Positions 11,126 through 22,799 of a DNA stretch of 64,000 nucleotides are shown in pieces. Each line of letters starts with the position of its first letter. Position 1 is the first letter of the stretch. This stretch comes from Hemerocallis citrina. Its lineage: Eukaryota; Streptophyta; Magnoliopsida; Asparagales; Asphodelaceae. The position numbers and the translations under genes are program-made. The DNA lies in NCBI GenBank assembly GCA_017893485.1, contig CM030363.1, positions 110,727,073 to 110,791,072 of the forward strand. Reading direction: 5' to 3'. Under the pieces are notes generated by a model. That model did not search any database and had not been told where the DNA came from. It saw only the letters and a list, made by a program, of their open reading frames with translations.

Positions 11126-14100
11126 CTACAATACGACATCTTCCAATACATCGCCCTCTTCTCCATCCTTGCGGAGCCAAGTCCCGTAAATTCCGCCGTC
11201 GGTTGTGTTTACATCAAACATAGGAAACTCAGAAGCAATGTAACTGTTCATGGCTTCACCGTCTTCATCGTCTGAAGTATTGCCCAGTTGGAATACATCT
11301 CTTGGTTGCATCTCAAGAGCAACATACGATTTTGGTAGGGTTGGATCTTCAATGTAGAACACTTGTTGCACTTGGAATGAGAACACAAATGGTTCGTGGC
11401 TAATGTGTGTACCGATATGAATCAATTTTGAGAAGTTTACAACTGTGAAACCTAACTTATCCTTATTATTAGCAAAATTCCTATAAAACTCAGCCCAATC
11501 CCCACGAAATAAGACAACACGAAAATGACCAAAATAGTTCAATTCAATGATGTCCGTGAGCACTCCATAGTAGTCGAGATCTCCATCTACCGGCCTCGTG
11601 TCCAACTTGGAAGCATAACTTCTAGTCTTAGAAGTCACTACCATTCCACTATTTTGAGACTTCAAATTACATTCACGATCTTTAGTAGGAAATCTAAAGC
11701 CATTGAATATGTATCCTCCGTATCTTTTGGCCATCTTATAGGGACCCTTGGCAAGTACTTGTATTTCAGATGACACACCTACAGGACCCAAAGAATGTAC
11801 CTATTAATTTTGCGCAAATCGTATCAGCACCATGGATAATGTAGATATAATGAAGATTAACTTGCATTTTCTTAATTCACCTACATGAGATTCAAACCAC
11901 TTATGAAATTTTTCATTCATCAACTTGTTTTGTTCACGTGGTGGTAGTCTTCTTGGTCTAGCCCTTCGTTTGATGTCCCTGACAAATTCGCTAAAATATA
12001 AGTAATTGAAATAAGGAATAACAAAAGTAAGTTAATATCGAACTCTGCGGTTTTCACTATATTCGATTTAAATTCAAAAGCAACTTACTTTCGAAATGGT
12101 TCCACTGATGCATGGTGGTCTAGCACATATCGATGTGCCTGTTCCCACGTTAAGTTATCTAGCTCAAATGCATCAACTTTACCAACAGTAGTGCCAGCGG
12201 TATCAAAAAGATATTTAGCACCATCAAGATTGGAAATGTCTGGATTTCTCCTTGGTCTAGTCAAAGATGTCTCTACACCCTGCAGATACCTGGAACAAAA
12301 ATGTGAACACTCCTCTGATAGATATCCCTGAGCTATTGACACTTTAGGATATGCTCTATTTTTAACATAACCCTTGAGCCGGTATAGGTACCTGAACATG
12401 TATAATTAATGAATTAGAGCGAAGTAGGGGATTAAAAGAAATGAGCTTTTGAAAATTCTGTTTTGTAAGATGCATGAATTCTTTTACCTCTCAATGGGGT
12501 ACATCCACCGATAGTGAACAAGACCGCCGATTCTGGCTTCACCAGCAAGGTGGATTATCAAGCGAATCATTATAGTGAAGAACGATGGCGGAAATATCAT
12601 CTATATTTTACTAAGTGTTAATGCCGCCTGCTGCTCCAATTGGTCAATATCTTCAACATGAAGCATTCTTGAGCAAATACCTTTATATATGCTACAAAGA
12701 TCTTTCAGGACAGTAGTGATTTGCTCACACATTGAAGACCTTAGGTCAACAGGAAGGAGATCCTGCATTAGGACGTGGTAGTCGTGTGACTTTAGACCCT
12801 GAAGCCTCTTCTCTTTAAAGTTGACACATCTTGCTATGTTAGAAGAATAGCCATCAGGAACTTTAAGTTCCAGTAGAACTTTGCAAAACAATTCCAACTC
12901 CGATTTTGACATTGAATAGATTGCAGGAGGTAGGAGTACTTTCCCGTTCGGTAATTCCTCTGGGTGCAACTCATGTCGAATGTCCATTGACTTCAAATCA
13001 AGTCGGCTCTTAAGATTGTCCTTTGTCTTCCGGTCATCTCTCATAGCTGTTCCTATACAATTTTCACCAATATTTTTTCTGATATGCATCACATCTAAAT
13101 TATGTCGCAATAAGTTGAATTCCCAATACGGCAACTTGAAGAAAATACTCTTCTTCTTCCATGCACCTAAACTCATCATGTTCTGATCCTCATCTTCGCC
13201 ACATAGATCGGTCTCCTCACCTTGCTCCGGCCTTGCCCTTTTCTTGCCATTTTTACTGACTTGTGGTTCTTTTTCATATTTGAACTGATGACCATCTACC
13301 CGCCTCAAAATATCTGACCCAGAAGAAGCTCCAGGAGCATGTTCCCACTCGTCGGTACCATCAAATGTCGCTCTCTGCTCGAAATATATGTGTGTCAGGC
13401 AACCATCTCCTATGACCCATATAGCAAAACTTTCTGCCATTGTACAACCACCTTGAACTAGTTTGGTCAGCACAACAAGGACATGCATAACGTCCTTTAG
13501 TGCTATATCCAGATAAATTTGTATATGCTGGAAAATCATTGATTGTCCAAGACAACACGACCCGAAGAGAAAATGTTTCTTTAGCCACAGCATCATAGGT
13601 TGGAACACCCACCCACAATTTCTGCAGTTCATGTATTAACGGCTGTAGGTACACATCTATATCATTTCCAGGACCTTTCGGTCCCGGAACTATCATGGAC
13701 AAAATAAATAAGGATTGCTTCATGCATTTCCAAGGCGACAAATTGTATGGTATTAACACAACAGGCCGTATGCTGTATGTACTACTCATTTTCCTAAAAG
13801 GGTTGAAACCATCACTAGCTAGTCCAAGTCTCACATTTCGAGGATCTTCCGCAAAATCGGGATATCTTTCATCAAATTTTTTCCAAGATTGAGAATCAGC
13901 AGGATGTCTAAGAATCCCATCATTAGTGCGACCTTCAGCATGCCATTTCATATCAGAAGAAGTTTTCATAGACATAAACAATCTTTGTAGCCTAGGAATC
14001 AGAGGAAAGTAACGCAGTATTTTGGCAGGCTTCTTTCTCCTACTTCGCTTAGTAGATCCACTGGCTTGATCGTCTTGATTTGGTATTTCTGTCCATTTCG

Positions 14101-14893
14101 AAGAACCACAGACTTCGCAATTCTCCAGACTTTCCTTACCTCCCGTGAAAAGCATACAGTCATTTGGACATGCTGCTATCTTCTCATACCCTAGATCGAA
14201 ATAATTTAGGAATTTTTTGATTTTATAGACTGAGTTTGGAATACAGATTTCTGGAAATGCTTCATTCAACAGTTCAAGTAGCATACTGAAGGACTTAGTA
14301 GACCACCCATTTAAACATTTAATCTGAAATAGTTTGACAATAAATGAGAATTTAGAGAATTTGGTGCAATCGCGGTACAACGAAGTACTAACATCTTCAA
14401 GCAACTTAGCGAAGGATTCTTGCTGTTTATTATTTTCAGGGGCGGGGTCAGGCATTTCCTCGTCCACTCCACCACCAATGTGTGACGTTTCTGTTGACTC
14501 ATTATGAACTTGGGTTGTTGGATTATTGGTGTGGAAAGAAACATTATGAATCCCCAAGGCATCTTGCAACAAAGCATGCATCTCATCGGGAACACTTAAG
14601 TCTTCGTTCACTAAGGGCTCATCTTCATTTTCTAATACAACCGGACGAACAGAAGCTGACGTATGATCCTCTCCATGACAAAACCACCGTGTGTACCCTT
14701 GAAGAAAACCGTTGACAACCAAATGTGTATGTACTATGTTACATGTCCTCAAATTACAATTTGTACACCGGAGGCATGGACAAAGGATTAGGTTGGGATC
14801 ACGAGAATGTCGTTTGGCAAAGATAATAAAATCTTTAATACCATCACGGTACTCCTTGGATAATCGTGGTTTACTAATCCAACTTCTATCCAT
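11126..14893 (-). pseudogene. TNP2-type CACTA transposase, frameshifted
   Basis: Start chosen at MDRSWISKPR, the usual start of the transposase-associated N-terminal domain, which continues with CPCLRC and the HGE end near residue 75. The central tnp2 domain follows (DMKWHAEGR, FNPF, GPKGPGNDIDVYLQPL, YACPCC, GHRRWLP, NLLRHNLDVMHIRKN). After it come MIFPPSF, HLAGEARIGG, YRWMYPIER (DUF4218 type) and NGFRFPTKDRE..QNSG, YYGVL.DIIEL, QVFYIEDP (DUF4216 type). Exons deduced: 14893-12488, 12391-12089, 11990-11885, 11799-11126, all with GT..AG borders. Two lesions: a 1-nt shift near 13378, where the frame leaves ..HIFRAE and resumes at ATFDG, and an in-frame TAG at about 12601 before MIFPP. The family cuts and moves CACTA elements in the nucleus. 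Exons 2-4 read open. Confidence 0.88.
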
Positions 14894-15135
14894 TATAACA
14901 ATAGCACACAATCTGAAATTAAAATTTGACATATTAAATAGTATTGACAGTAAAAGGCATTTTGTATATTTAATTTCACCTTTTTTAAAACCATCCCTAG
15001 CTGCAAATAAATAAACGATATAACAATTAACTGTAAAATAAAGAAATCATGGTTCCAAAAATGTATAAAAAAACAATTAAATCTTAATACAATCTACTCT
15101 ATTCACATAATCCTAAACTACCTTTGTGGAAATTA

Positions 15136-15348
15136 TCACAACCACCTTAGTAGCATTTTATCGCACACCTTGTGTTCGAGTCTAATATCGATTCGACTAT
15201 AGTCTCCCCTGTATTTGGCTTTCCGTTCAAAGAGATGATGATGGTAAAGGGTATTTACTGAGGAAGAAGAATCAGACGAATAACGAGGGCGTCGTGCTGT
15301 AAATACGGTAACAAGAAGATCTGATGACTCATGAACTATTCTGTTCAT
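15136..15348 (-). CDS. small ORF upstream of the transposase, unrecognised
   Basis: 70 codons on the transposase strand, between the 244-bp array and the transposase start. Serine- and basic-residue-rich, no motif I recognise. It could be a 5' leader exon of the transposase transcript or chance. Confidence 0.15.
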   Translation of the reverse strand: MNRIVHESSDLLVTVFTARRPRYSSDSSSSVNTLYHHHLFERKAKYRGDYSRIDIRLEHKVCDKMLLRWL

Positions 15349-15376
15349 GGCTACTAATAATTAGTTACTTATCCCA

Positions 15377-15377
15377 A

Positions 15378-15424
<47 letters not shown>
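15377..15424. repeat. (AAT)n microsatellite
   Basis: About 15 uninterrupted AAT units, just before the second 244-bp array. Confidence 0.95.
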
Positions 15425-15425
<1 letters not shown>

Positions 15426-15445
15426 CCTGCACAAAAGAAACTAAT

Positions 15446-16855
15446 ATGACTACTAATATGTTGCTCTATTAATTCTTCATCCCAACAAAATCATTGAAGT
15501 ATGTAGCTCCAAAAGAAACCTGCACAAGGTTTGTTCAGCCCAATTCTTATACAGATTTGGAGGATTTTGGTATACAGCTAGCATCCTTAGATGACAATCA
15601 GATGCATGCGATCAGTTTCTTTAACAGTAAAAGGAAATGAAAATTTCCAGTATCTAAGCATATATGTTTCTCTATTAATTCTTCATCCCAACTAAACCAT
15701 TGATGTTTGTGGCTCTAAAATAAACCTGCACAAGGTTTGTTCAGCCCAATTCTTGTACAGATTTGGAGGACTTTGGTATACATACAACATCCTTAGTTGA
15801 CAGTGAACCCATTTTGGTAAAAAAATCATGCTAAGATGACAATCAGATGCATGCGATCAGTTTCTTTAACAGTAAAAGGAAATGAAAATTTCCAGTATCT
15901 AAGCATATATGTTTGTCTATTAATTCTTCATCCCAACTAAACCATTGATGCTTGTGGCTCCAAAATAAACCTGCACAAGGTTTGTTCCGCCCAATTCTTG
16001 TACAGATTTGGAGGATTTTGGTATACATATAGCATCCTTAGTTGACAGTGAACCCATTTTGGTAAAAAAATCATGCTAAGATGGCAATCAGATGCATGAA
16101 TTCAGCTTCTTTAACAGTAAAAGAAAATGAAAATTTCCAGTATCTAAGCATATATATTTCTCTATTAATTCTTCATCCCAACTAAATCATGATGTTTGTG
16201 GCTCCAAAAGAAACCTGCACAAGGTTTGTTCCACCCAATTCTTGTACAGATTTGGAGGATTTTGGTAAACAACTAGCATACTTAGATGACAGTCAACCCA
16301 TTTTGGTAAAAAAATCATGCTAAGATGCCAATCAGATGCATGCATTCAGTTTCTTTAACAGTAAAAGAAAATGAAAATTTCCAGTATCTAAGCATATATG
16401 TTTCTCTATTAATTCTTCATCCCAACTAAACCGTTGATGTTTGTGGCTCCAAAATAAACCTGCACAAGGTTTGTTCCGCCCAATTCTTGTACAGATTTGG
16501 AGGATTTTGGTATACATACAGCATCCTTAGTTGACAGTGAACCCATTTTGGTAAAAAAATCATGCTAAGATGACAATCAGATGCATTCGATCAGTTTCTT
16601 TAACAGTAAAAGAAAATAAAAATTTTCAGTATCTAAGCATATATGTTTCTCTACTAATTCTTCATCCCAACTAAATCATGATGTTTGTGGCTCCAAAATA
16701 AACCTGCACAAGGTTTGTTAAGGCTAATTCTTGTACAGATTTGGAGGATTTTGGTATACAGCCAGCATCCTTAGTTGACAGTTAACCCATTTTGGTAAAA
16801 AAATCATGCTAAGATGACAATCAGATGCATGAATTCAGCATCTTTGACAGTGAAA
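15446..16855. repeat. second tandem array of the 244-bp unit, ~5.8 copies
   Basis: AATCAGATGCA recurs at about 15597, 15841, 16086, 16330, 16575 and 16819. Same unit and same orientation as the array at 7557-9386, so the element's genes are bracketed by two direct arrays. The recurring 61-codon minus-strand ORFs belong to the repeat. Confidence 0.93.
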
Positions 16856-17105
16856 AGGAGAGAAATCAAGAGAAATTACCGAAGAGAGAGAGGGGGCGAC
16901 GAGCGGTGGCATAGGAGATAGACAGAGAGAGGGGCGACGAGCGGTGGTTTTCGTTCGCAAATTCACCGTGAAATATAGAGAGGGAGGAGGGAAATCGAAT
17001 TGGGCTGTCGAAGATGACGAAGGGACGGAGGCGAAGTGCAAGAAATAGAGAGAGGGAGGAGGGAAAACGAAGGCGGCCAAATTAGGTTTGGGAAATTAGC
17101 GAGCG
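16856..17105 (-). other. GC/CT-rich leader of CACTA D
   Basis: Purine-rich on the plus strand (GAGAGAGAGGGGCGACGAG, twice), so CT-rich on the coding strand. It lies between the right subterminal repeats and the 244-bp array, upstream of the transposase. It resembles the CT-rich leader exons of elements B and C and is likely 5' untranslated leader. The 81-codon ORF in it is low-complexity. Confidence 0.45.
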
Positions 17106-17129
17106 AAATGTTAGGGTTCGTGGGGATTT

Positions 17130-17405
17130 ATCTCAGTTAATTCACTGGCGTGAAATTACAAACGCCGGTGAATGTATCTATATATTCCCCGGCGTGTGTT
17201 ATTAAAACGCCGGTGAATAATACCATTCACTGGCATTTCTAAATAAAACGCCAGTGAATATCATGATTCCCCAGTGTTTTATAGAGGCCGCCGGTGTATA
17301 ATCATCCAATCTGACGCCCTATTCCTGGTCACTCCCTACCCCGGCGCGAATGGTAAAACGCCGGGGTATATACGCCGGTAATTAAATCGCACATGTGTTG
17401 TAGTG
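17130..17405. repeat. right subterminal repeat region of CACTA D
   Basis: Repeated CCGGCGTG, AACGCCGGTGAAT and diverged forms, ending at the TIR (GTGTTGTAGTG at 17405). Same motif family as the left end. Confidence 0.85.
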
Positions 17406-17408
17406 TAA
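17406..17408. repeat. target-site duplication of CACTA D, right (TAA)
   Basis: TAA after the right TIR, matching 6172-6174. Removing D rejoins the intron of element A's gene. Confidence 0.85.
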
Positions 17409-17624
17409 GAAGAGTCTAAGTTGTATTTTATTTTTAATAGGTTACAGATGCATCAAGTGCCCCTGACCATACGAATGCTCTAAATCCAGACACTAATGAA
17501 GATAATGAAGATGGTATCTACTTAGTATTAACTAATTCTTACTAAAATTGTTAGTAATTCTTACTAAGATGTTAGTTATGCTATTATTCATTTGTTCTTT
17601 TTGTTACTTGCAGGTGAAGATTAG

Positions 17625-18298
17625 AAGCTAATTTTCTCTTGATGGAGCAAACTTAGAAATTAAGTGGATGAGATTGTTATAAGACTTTATATGCTTATTA
17701 TATGTCAGAATGGTACTCTTAGGTTGACATTTTAACTATTTTGTAATTTGACATGCTTGTAATACTTCATTAATTTTTTATGAAATTGAAGTTTAATTTT
17801 ATTTAATTTTGTTTCATGAACACATTTATTTATTTTATTGTGTATTTATTTTATAATTGGATTAATTTTTTAAAAGAAAATATTAAATTATGATAAGCGT
17901 AATGTGTAAAAAATGTCGCTAAAACCTATACCAACGGACCGCACAAAAAGAACTACACCAACGGAATAAACACCGTGGGTATATATTCAAAAATTTGGAT
18001 GCGAAAACCATCGCTAAAATCTATAGCAATGGAGTTTCAACCGTGGGTATAGGAAAGCAGGAGGTGTCGTTAAAACCTATACCAACAGATACGAAACCGT
18101 GGGTATAACACCGAGGTTTTGTCCAACAGGTGAAAAATCGTCACTATAGGCTATAGTGATGGCATTGTGTCGTGGGTATAGCTAATTAAAAACTGGAAAA
18201 ATATGTCCGTTGGTATAGGTTTTACGGGCTATACCTACGGTTTTTCACCTTTTACCCACAGATTTTTGCTGTCACTATATGTTAAATTCCTTGTAGTG
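17625..18298 (+). repeat. 3' untranslated and right subterminal region of CACTA A
   Basis: Directly after the tnpA-like stop. Homologous to B 27451-28096 and C 45050-45571. Contains several copies of CCGTGGGTATA and AAAACCTATACCAACGG in both orientations and ends CCTTGTAGTG. Confidence 0.85.
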
Positions 18299-18974
18299 AG
18301 AACTCCAATGAATAGAGTGTTTGATATGAACAAAATGAAAATGAGAGGCTCTCCTAATCTTGGACGGTGGGAATTATAAAGGAAGAGAATGATGGGCACT
18401 TTTTAAAATAACCCACAACTCCTACTAACTACCCACTACCCACAAATTCTCACTCATTCAAATGTTTCTTTTCCCTCCCATTGAGATTGTCCGACCAATT
18501 CGTAGGGTGGAAGCACGGGTTGTAGATGTGTTTGTGTGTGCACATAAGTTACACACAAGATACTGTTATTTATTACTAAATTTTATTTACATATACAGCC
18601 CAGGTTGATATGAATTCAATAAAACTAGTTTAAATTAATCATAATAAAAAAAAATTATGCACATTTCATTGATTCTGTATATATACAATAATATAATTAT
18701 CACGTGTAATAAAAGAAAAAAATGTGTGGATAAAATTTTTAAAATTAATATTCTTTGCTGTAACAAAATATATTTGAGTTGGTTCAAAGTAAGAGAAAAT
18801 GAATTCAATTTGCAAAAACAAATTAGTACAAGTTAAAAGATAAATAATAGAAACACATAGAAAATACGTAGAAGATTTTATATTGTTACAGATATTACAC
18901 GTAACAGTACAAAATATATGTGCGTAATACATGTAGTGCAAAATTGTGATAACTCAATTTTACGGGGTGTTACG
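18299..18974 (-). mobile_element. E4 3' LTR fragment (minus), cut by CACTA A
   Basis: On the minus strand it begins CGTAACACCCCGTAAAATTG at 18974, after a PPT. This matches the start of solo LTR S1 (TGTAACACCCCCGTAAAATTG, 24315) and stays similar through the GTTACGCAC and TTTTGTACCGTTACG phrases. It ends at 18298/18299, where CACTA A begins; the rest of the LTR should lie left of A, outside the window. Confidence 0.65.
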
Positions 18975-18975
18975 C

Positions 18976-18988
18976 TTTTCTCCCCTTA
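18976..18988 (-). other. PPT of E4
   Basis: Minus strand AAGGGGAGAAAAG, preceded by GGACAGAACTCTTTTA, which is close to the PPT context of E7 and E3 (GGAC.GAACTATTCTAAGGAG). Confidence 0.6.
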
Positions 18989-21616
18989 AAAGAGTTCTGT
19001 CCTCATAACTTACTAGAGTAAAGGTTGTATCTTGTACACACCATATAAAGAATTTGAAAAATAAATATAGTATCAAAATACATAATGAGAAAACAAAATA
19101 AGCTTAAAATTAAATATATATATCAGAAAATATGTGTATTAAGTAAGATATAAGAAGATGACAAGAATACAAAATAAAAGAGATTAATAAGAATAAAAAC
19201 ATGAAAACATTAAATGTGTCACAAAATTTGTAGAAAAAAAATGTGATAGTGAAAGATGGAAAGAAATTTGTATGGATGGAAAGAAATTTTCATACAAAAT
19301 AATATTAGGTTAAGTATTAGATAATATTGTAAAAGAAAATATAGAATAGGTCATTAACTATGAGAGAAATTGAAAAAAAATAAATGAAATAGATTGAAAA
19401 GAATAAAGAAAGGTATAGTAAAAAAAAGATTCTTTAATAAATTAATAATAAGCTTAGTAAGCAAAACTAATGAAAGTGATAAGAAGTAGAATGAAAAATA
19501 TACTGGAAGGAAAAGTAAATAAAGATTATAGTGAGAAGGTAATAAAGACAGAAAAGTTAAAAAAAATTAGTTTTAAAAAATGTAGAGATTCATGACTAAA
19601 GTAGTATAAGAGTTAAGAAGAAAGATAGTTAGAAATATACTGAAATTAACATAATTAAAATACAAAGTAAACGTATATAGAATATAAAGAAAAAATTAAA
19701 ATAGAGAGCTTAGCTTAATAGAGTATAATAAAAATGTAAAACAATTTAGGCAACTAAGATCAAAAGACTAGAAAAAATAAAAGAATTGAAATAGTATAGA
19801 TAAATTGTAATGAACTAGGGAAAAGTTGAAAACAAATAGACTAAGAGCGGAAATAAAGATTAAGTAGCTTAAAAATTGAGTTTGATAAGAAGCGTAGTAT
19901 ATGATAGAGAAATAGACAGTATAAAACAAGTATATCGAAATATAAAACAAAGACGATCATAATAATTGAAAAGTAGTTAGTAACAGCTAATAAATTTTTA
20001 AAAAAAATTTAAAGGAAAGAGAAGTTAAATAAAGGAAAACGTGAAGAGTAGATTGATTAAAATCGTAAACTAAACTTGGATTATATACTGTGATATAAAA
20101 AATGTAGCAATTTAATAGAAGACTGTTAGATGTGAAATAATAATAAAAATCTGAAAAAAAAATATGAGTGTTAAATCTTAGTTAAAAAGTAAAATCAATA
20201 CAAGATAAGTATGATAGTAAAATTAATGATGTATAAAACAAATGTTCATTTGTAAAAGCAATATAGTAACTATATATACGGTTTAAAATTAAATATATAG
20301 AATACTGATTAATAGATATCAAAACATTTATAAATTGTCAACTGTTGAAAGAAAATTAACGTACAATATTTTATACGCATAAATATGCGTTAAAATATAT
20401 GATAAAACAAACAATACTATGATATGAAAATTATAAATAGTTTTAGTAGTACAACAAAGTATAATAATAGTAAAGTTAATAATATATATTGAAATCTTAT
20501 GTAGATGTTAAATGTAAATAGTGCATAAAAGTATGATGAAATTATGTTATATGAGTAGCAAACAGATATAAGATAAGTTTGTATAAAGTAAAACAAAATA
20601 ATTTAAAAAAAGCCAAAGATACTAATATATGTAAAGATGACGTATATATGCACAAAATAGTAATAGAAGATAGCAAAATAGTTAACAGTAAGTAGTAAAA
20701 ATATAGGTTGAAAAATAAAATAAACAAATAAATGATAATGCATGTATGATGGATATAAAAGAGGGTATAAATAATAAAGTAGTTAAGTAAATGTGTATAT
20801 AAGTATAATTGTATCAAATAATAAAGTTAAAGTAGTATAGGATAAGTTGGTGAAATATAATAAAATAGTACAAACTAGTATAAAAGAATAAAATAGTGAT
20901 ATAAAAATAGAAGTAAAAGTGTGGGATAGTAAAAGTAGGAAATGAAGTAGGAAATTACAACAATGGAATGTTAAAATAGAAGTATAGATTATAAATATCG
21001 AATATAAATAGTTAAAATTAGTAGTAATGAAAATAATCTATAAACATAAGAAGAAAAAGAAAATAAAATAAATGCTATAAATGCTATATAAGCTTAAATG
21101 CAAATCCGAATGAGAATATGAATATGTAGTTTAGTAAGTAAGCATAATAAACATAAACAATTATACATTATGAAATATACAGTAACGTAGCAATTAGATA
21201 AGTGTAAAATAGTTTGTATGGTAAGTATATTAAAAAATATATGCAGTAAGAAAATGTTGAAGAACATACGAATAATAAAAATTGAAATGAAGTAGAAATA
21301 TAAGTAGTAAATGAATATAGTTTATTAGAAAAGTAAGAGTATAATAAAATAAAGCAATAAAGTTAATAAGTGGTTATTGCTAGCGAAGAGTAAATATAAC
21401 AAAAAGTAGCAAATAATAAGTATAGTATGGAATATAAGTTGTAAAAATGAAAATAGTAATAAAAAGAAAATTTATAATGTATAGAAGTAAATTATATTTA
21501 GATAAGTAAAATATTACAATCATGTTAAAATATACTGAAATAAATAAGACAATATAAAATAATGGAAAAATATAGTATCGTAAAATCAAAGCATATATAA
21601 AATGATTGTAAACATG

Positions 21617-21619
<3 letters not shown>

Positions 21620-21682
<63 letters not shown>
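21620..21682. repeat. (TA)n microsatellite
   Basis: About 31 TA units within the E4 interior. Confidence 0.95.
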
Positions 21683-21685
<3 letters not shown>

Positions 21686-22222
21686 GAAATAATAATAAAA
21701 TAAAATAATGGTGGCACTAATAATTTAATAATTAGTAATTAAAAAGTAATATAATATGAAACAATAATAGCAAAATAAATGAGTAATCATAAAAGCACAT
21801 AAAAATATGGACAAAAAGTTTAAGAATGAAAAAATAAGTAAGGAAAAATTAAAAATTAAGACTAAAGAAGGTAGATAAGATAATAATTATCAACTTGAAT
21901 TAATAGTAGAAGGAAAAGAATTTTCTGAAAGAAAAGTATTATGCAATAAAGATGAAAAGTAGTATAAAGAAAATACGCGAAGAATAATAAGAGAGAAAAG
22001 TTAGTCTACGAACAAGGTACCATAAATGCTATGTTTAAACCAACCATAGCACTAGTGATACAAAGAAAAATATGCTCACATGCAATATCACATCAATGTA
22101 TACGAAGAGAGTATCATGAATGCAAGTTCAATAACTACATCATTCAAAACTAACACTCACACATCTAATGTCCACCCTAATTTTTTTTCATTTATAATTT
22201 TTTGTACTACTTATTGAAGTTT

Positions 22223-22234
22223 GCTCTAATACCA
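22223..22234 (-). other. primer-binding site of E4
   Basis: Minus strand TGGTATTAGAGC just after the LTR end ..GGGACGTTACA. It is one base from the initiator-Met tRNA primer site TGGTATCAGAGC used by many plant LTR elements. Confidence 0.7.
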
Positions 22235-22646
22235 CTCTGTAACGTCCCGAATTCCAAAGCATAGATAATTCGTAGCACAACTACAATCTTTACTTCTATT
22301 TCGTACAAAGTTACAAGAAAATTAATTTTTTTTCATTACAATTTTATTCTTTACAATACGCAGCGGAAATTTACATAAAACAAACTCAATTTATAATATC
22401 GAACATCTTCAATCCTGTAACAACCACTGACATAAACTCATGCCCCGTCGCTCACTAAGCTGCATCCTACAACTTGAGAACTGAGGACATGTCAGCTGCA
22501 TACAACTGACATAATGCTATAATACAACAATTCCTCAATTTAACAATTACAAACTTGAATGAAAAATAAAAAGTGATTTTCCTAATTATGTCAGTGAATG
22601 ATATGAACCTAATGACTAATGCAGACATTCATGCTACGATGCAATT

Positions 22647-22697
22647 TTAATGCGCACTTGTTCGGATTTTATGCATCCCATACAACATAGGTCCGAG
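22647..22697 (-). other. conserved LTR hairpin block, E4 copy
   Basis: On the minus strand: TCGGACCTATG..., TGCATAAAATCCGAAC, AAGTGCGCATTA. Arms CGGA/TCCG and CTATGT/TGCATA can pair. Same block in five other LTR copies of the window. Confidence 0.7.
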
Positions 22698-22799
22698 GGC
22701 AAGCCCTTAACGTACTCCTCATTATAGGGTTCATTCCGTCGTTATGAAAACCTAACTCGATGACCGTACTCCAACACATAATCACATGCAAAACGCACA

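Larger units (their letters stand above)
6175..17405 (-). mobile_element. CACTA element D, complete ends, 11.2 kb
   Basis: Perfect 12-bp terminal inverted repeat CACTACAACACA at both ends, flanked by a TAA duplication. Both ends carry many short subterminal repeats (CACCGGCG / CGCCGGTATA). Inside, on the minus strand, are a TNP2-type transposase gene (14893-11126) and a Transposase_24-like exon (10825-10662). Two arrays of a 244-bp repeat lie between the genes and the ends. The transposase is broken, so the element is now non-autonomous. Non-coding stretches not listed separately (6726-7179, 9387-9539, 10831-11125, 14894-15135) show nothing I can name. It sits in an intron of element A's gene. 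Confidence 0.93.
4534..17624 (+). pseudogene. tnpA-like CACTA protein gene (Transposase_24 / Ptta-En-Spm type), split by CACTA D
   Basis: Exons deduced from reading frame and GT..AG borders: about 4534-4772, 4865-5084, 5179-5263, 5352-5455, 5682-5978, 17441-17513 and 17614-17624 (stop TAG). The first exon has the RLRGPTR..DVW start and a KYGRPV motif. Exon 2 holds NENWRQWKSDLK, typical of plant Transposase_24 proteins. In En/Spm the tnpA-type product binds subterminal repeats and assists transposition in the nucleus. Exon 2 has a frameshift near 4918-4926 (two stops in the first frame, then the conserved WRQWK in another), so this copy is probably inactive. The large intron (5979-17440) contains the complete CACTA D. 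The gene reads toward the element's right end. The family assignment is by motif memory, without a search. Confidence 0.7.
4534..18298 (+). mobile_element. CACTA element A (right part; left end not seen)
   Basis: The right end at 18298 reads ..CCTTGTAGTG, the reverse complement of the CACTACAAGG left ends of elements B and C. The last 670 bp are closely similar to the 3' parts of B (from about 27451) and C (from about 45050). Subterminal motifs such as ACCGTGGGTATAG and CTATACCAACGG are repeated in 17900-18298. It carries a tnpA-like gene and has CACTA D inserted in an intron of that gene. No matching left TIR is in the window, so the start given here is only the first recognised exon. Confidence 0.8.
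18989..22237 (-). mobile_element. E4 internal region: non-coding, extremely C-poor on + strand
   Basis: About 3.2 kb between a minus-strand primer-binding site and PPT. From about 19070 to 22000 the plus strand is nearly without C: many 60-base lines have 0-3 C, with A close to half. On the element's sense strand this means a U-rich, G-poor RNA. The only ORFs are short and made of Phe/Ile/Leu/Tyr codons, as expected by chance from this composition. No gag, protease, RT or integrase motif is seen in any frame. This fits a large non-coding (LARD-like) derivative dependent on another element. Confidence 0.65.

Noticed and set aside
7557..16855. Centromeric satellite
   Set aside because: The arrays lie inside a CACTA element with intact ends; no evidence in the window for long higher-order arrays.
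18666..21619. Series of minus-strand ORFs that look like small membrane proteins
   Set aside because: Phe/Ile/Leu/Tyr-rich frames follow from the T-rich, G-poor strand; no start context or family match.
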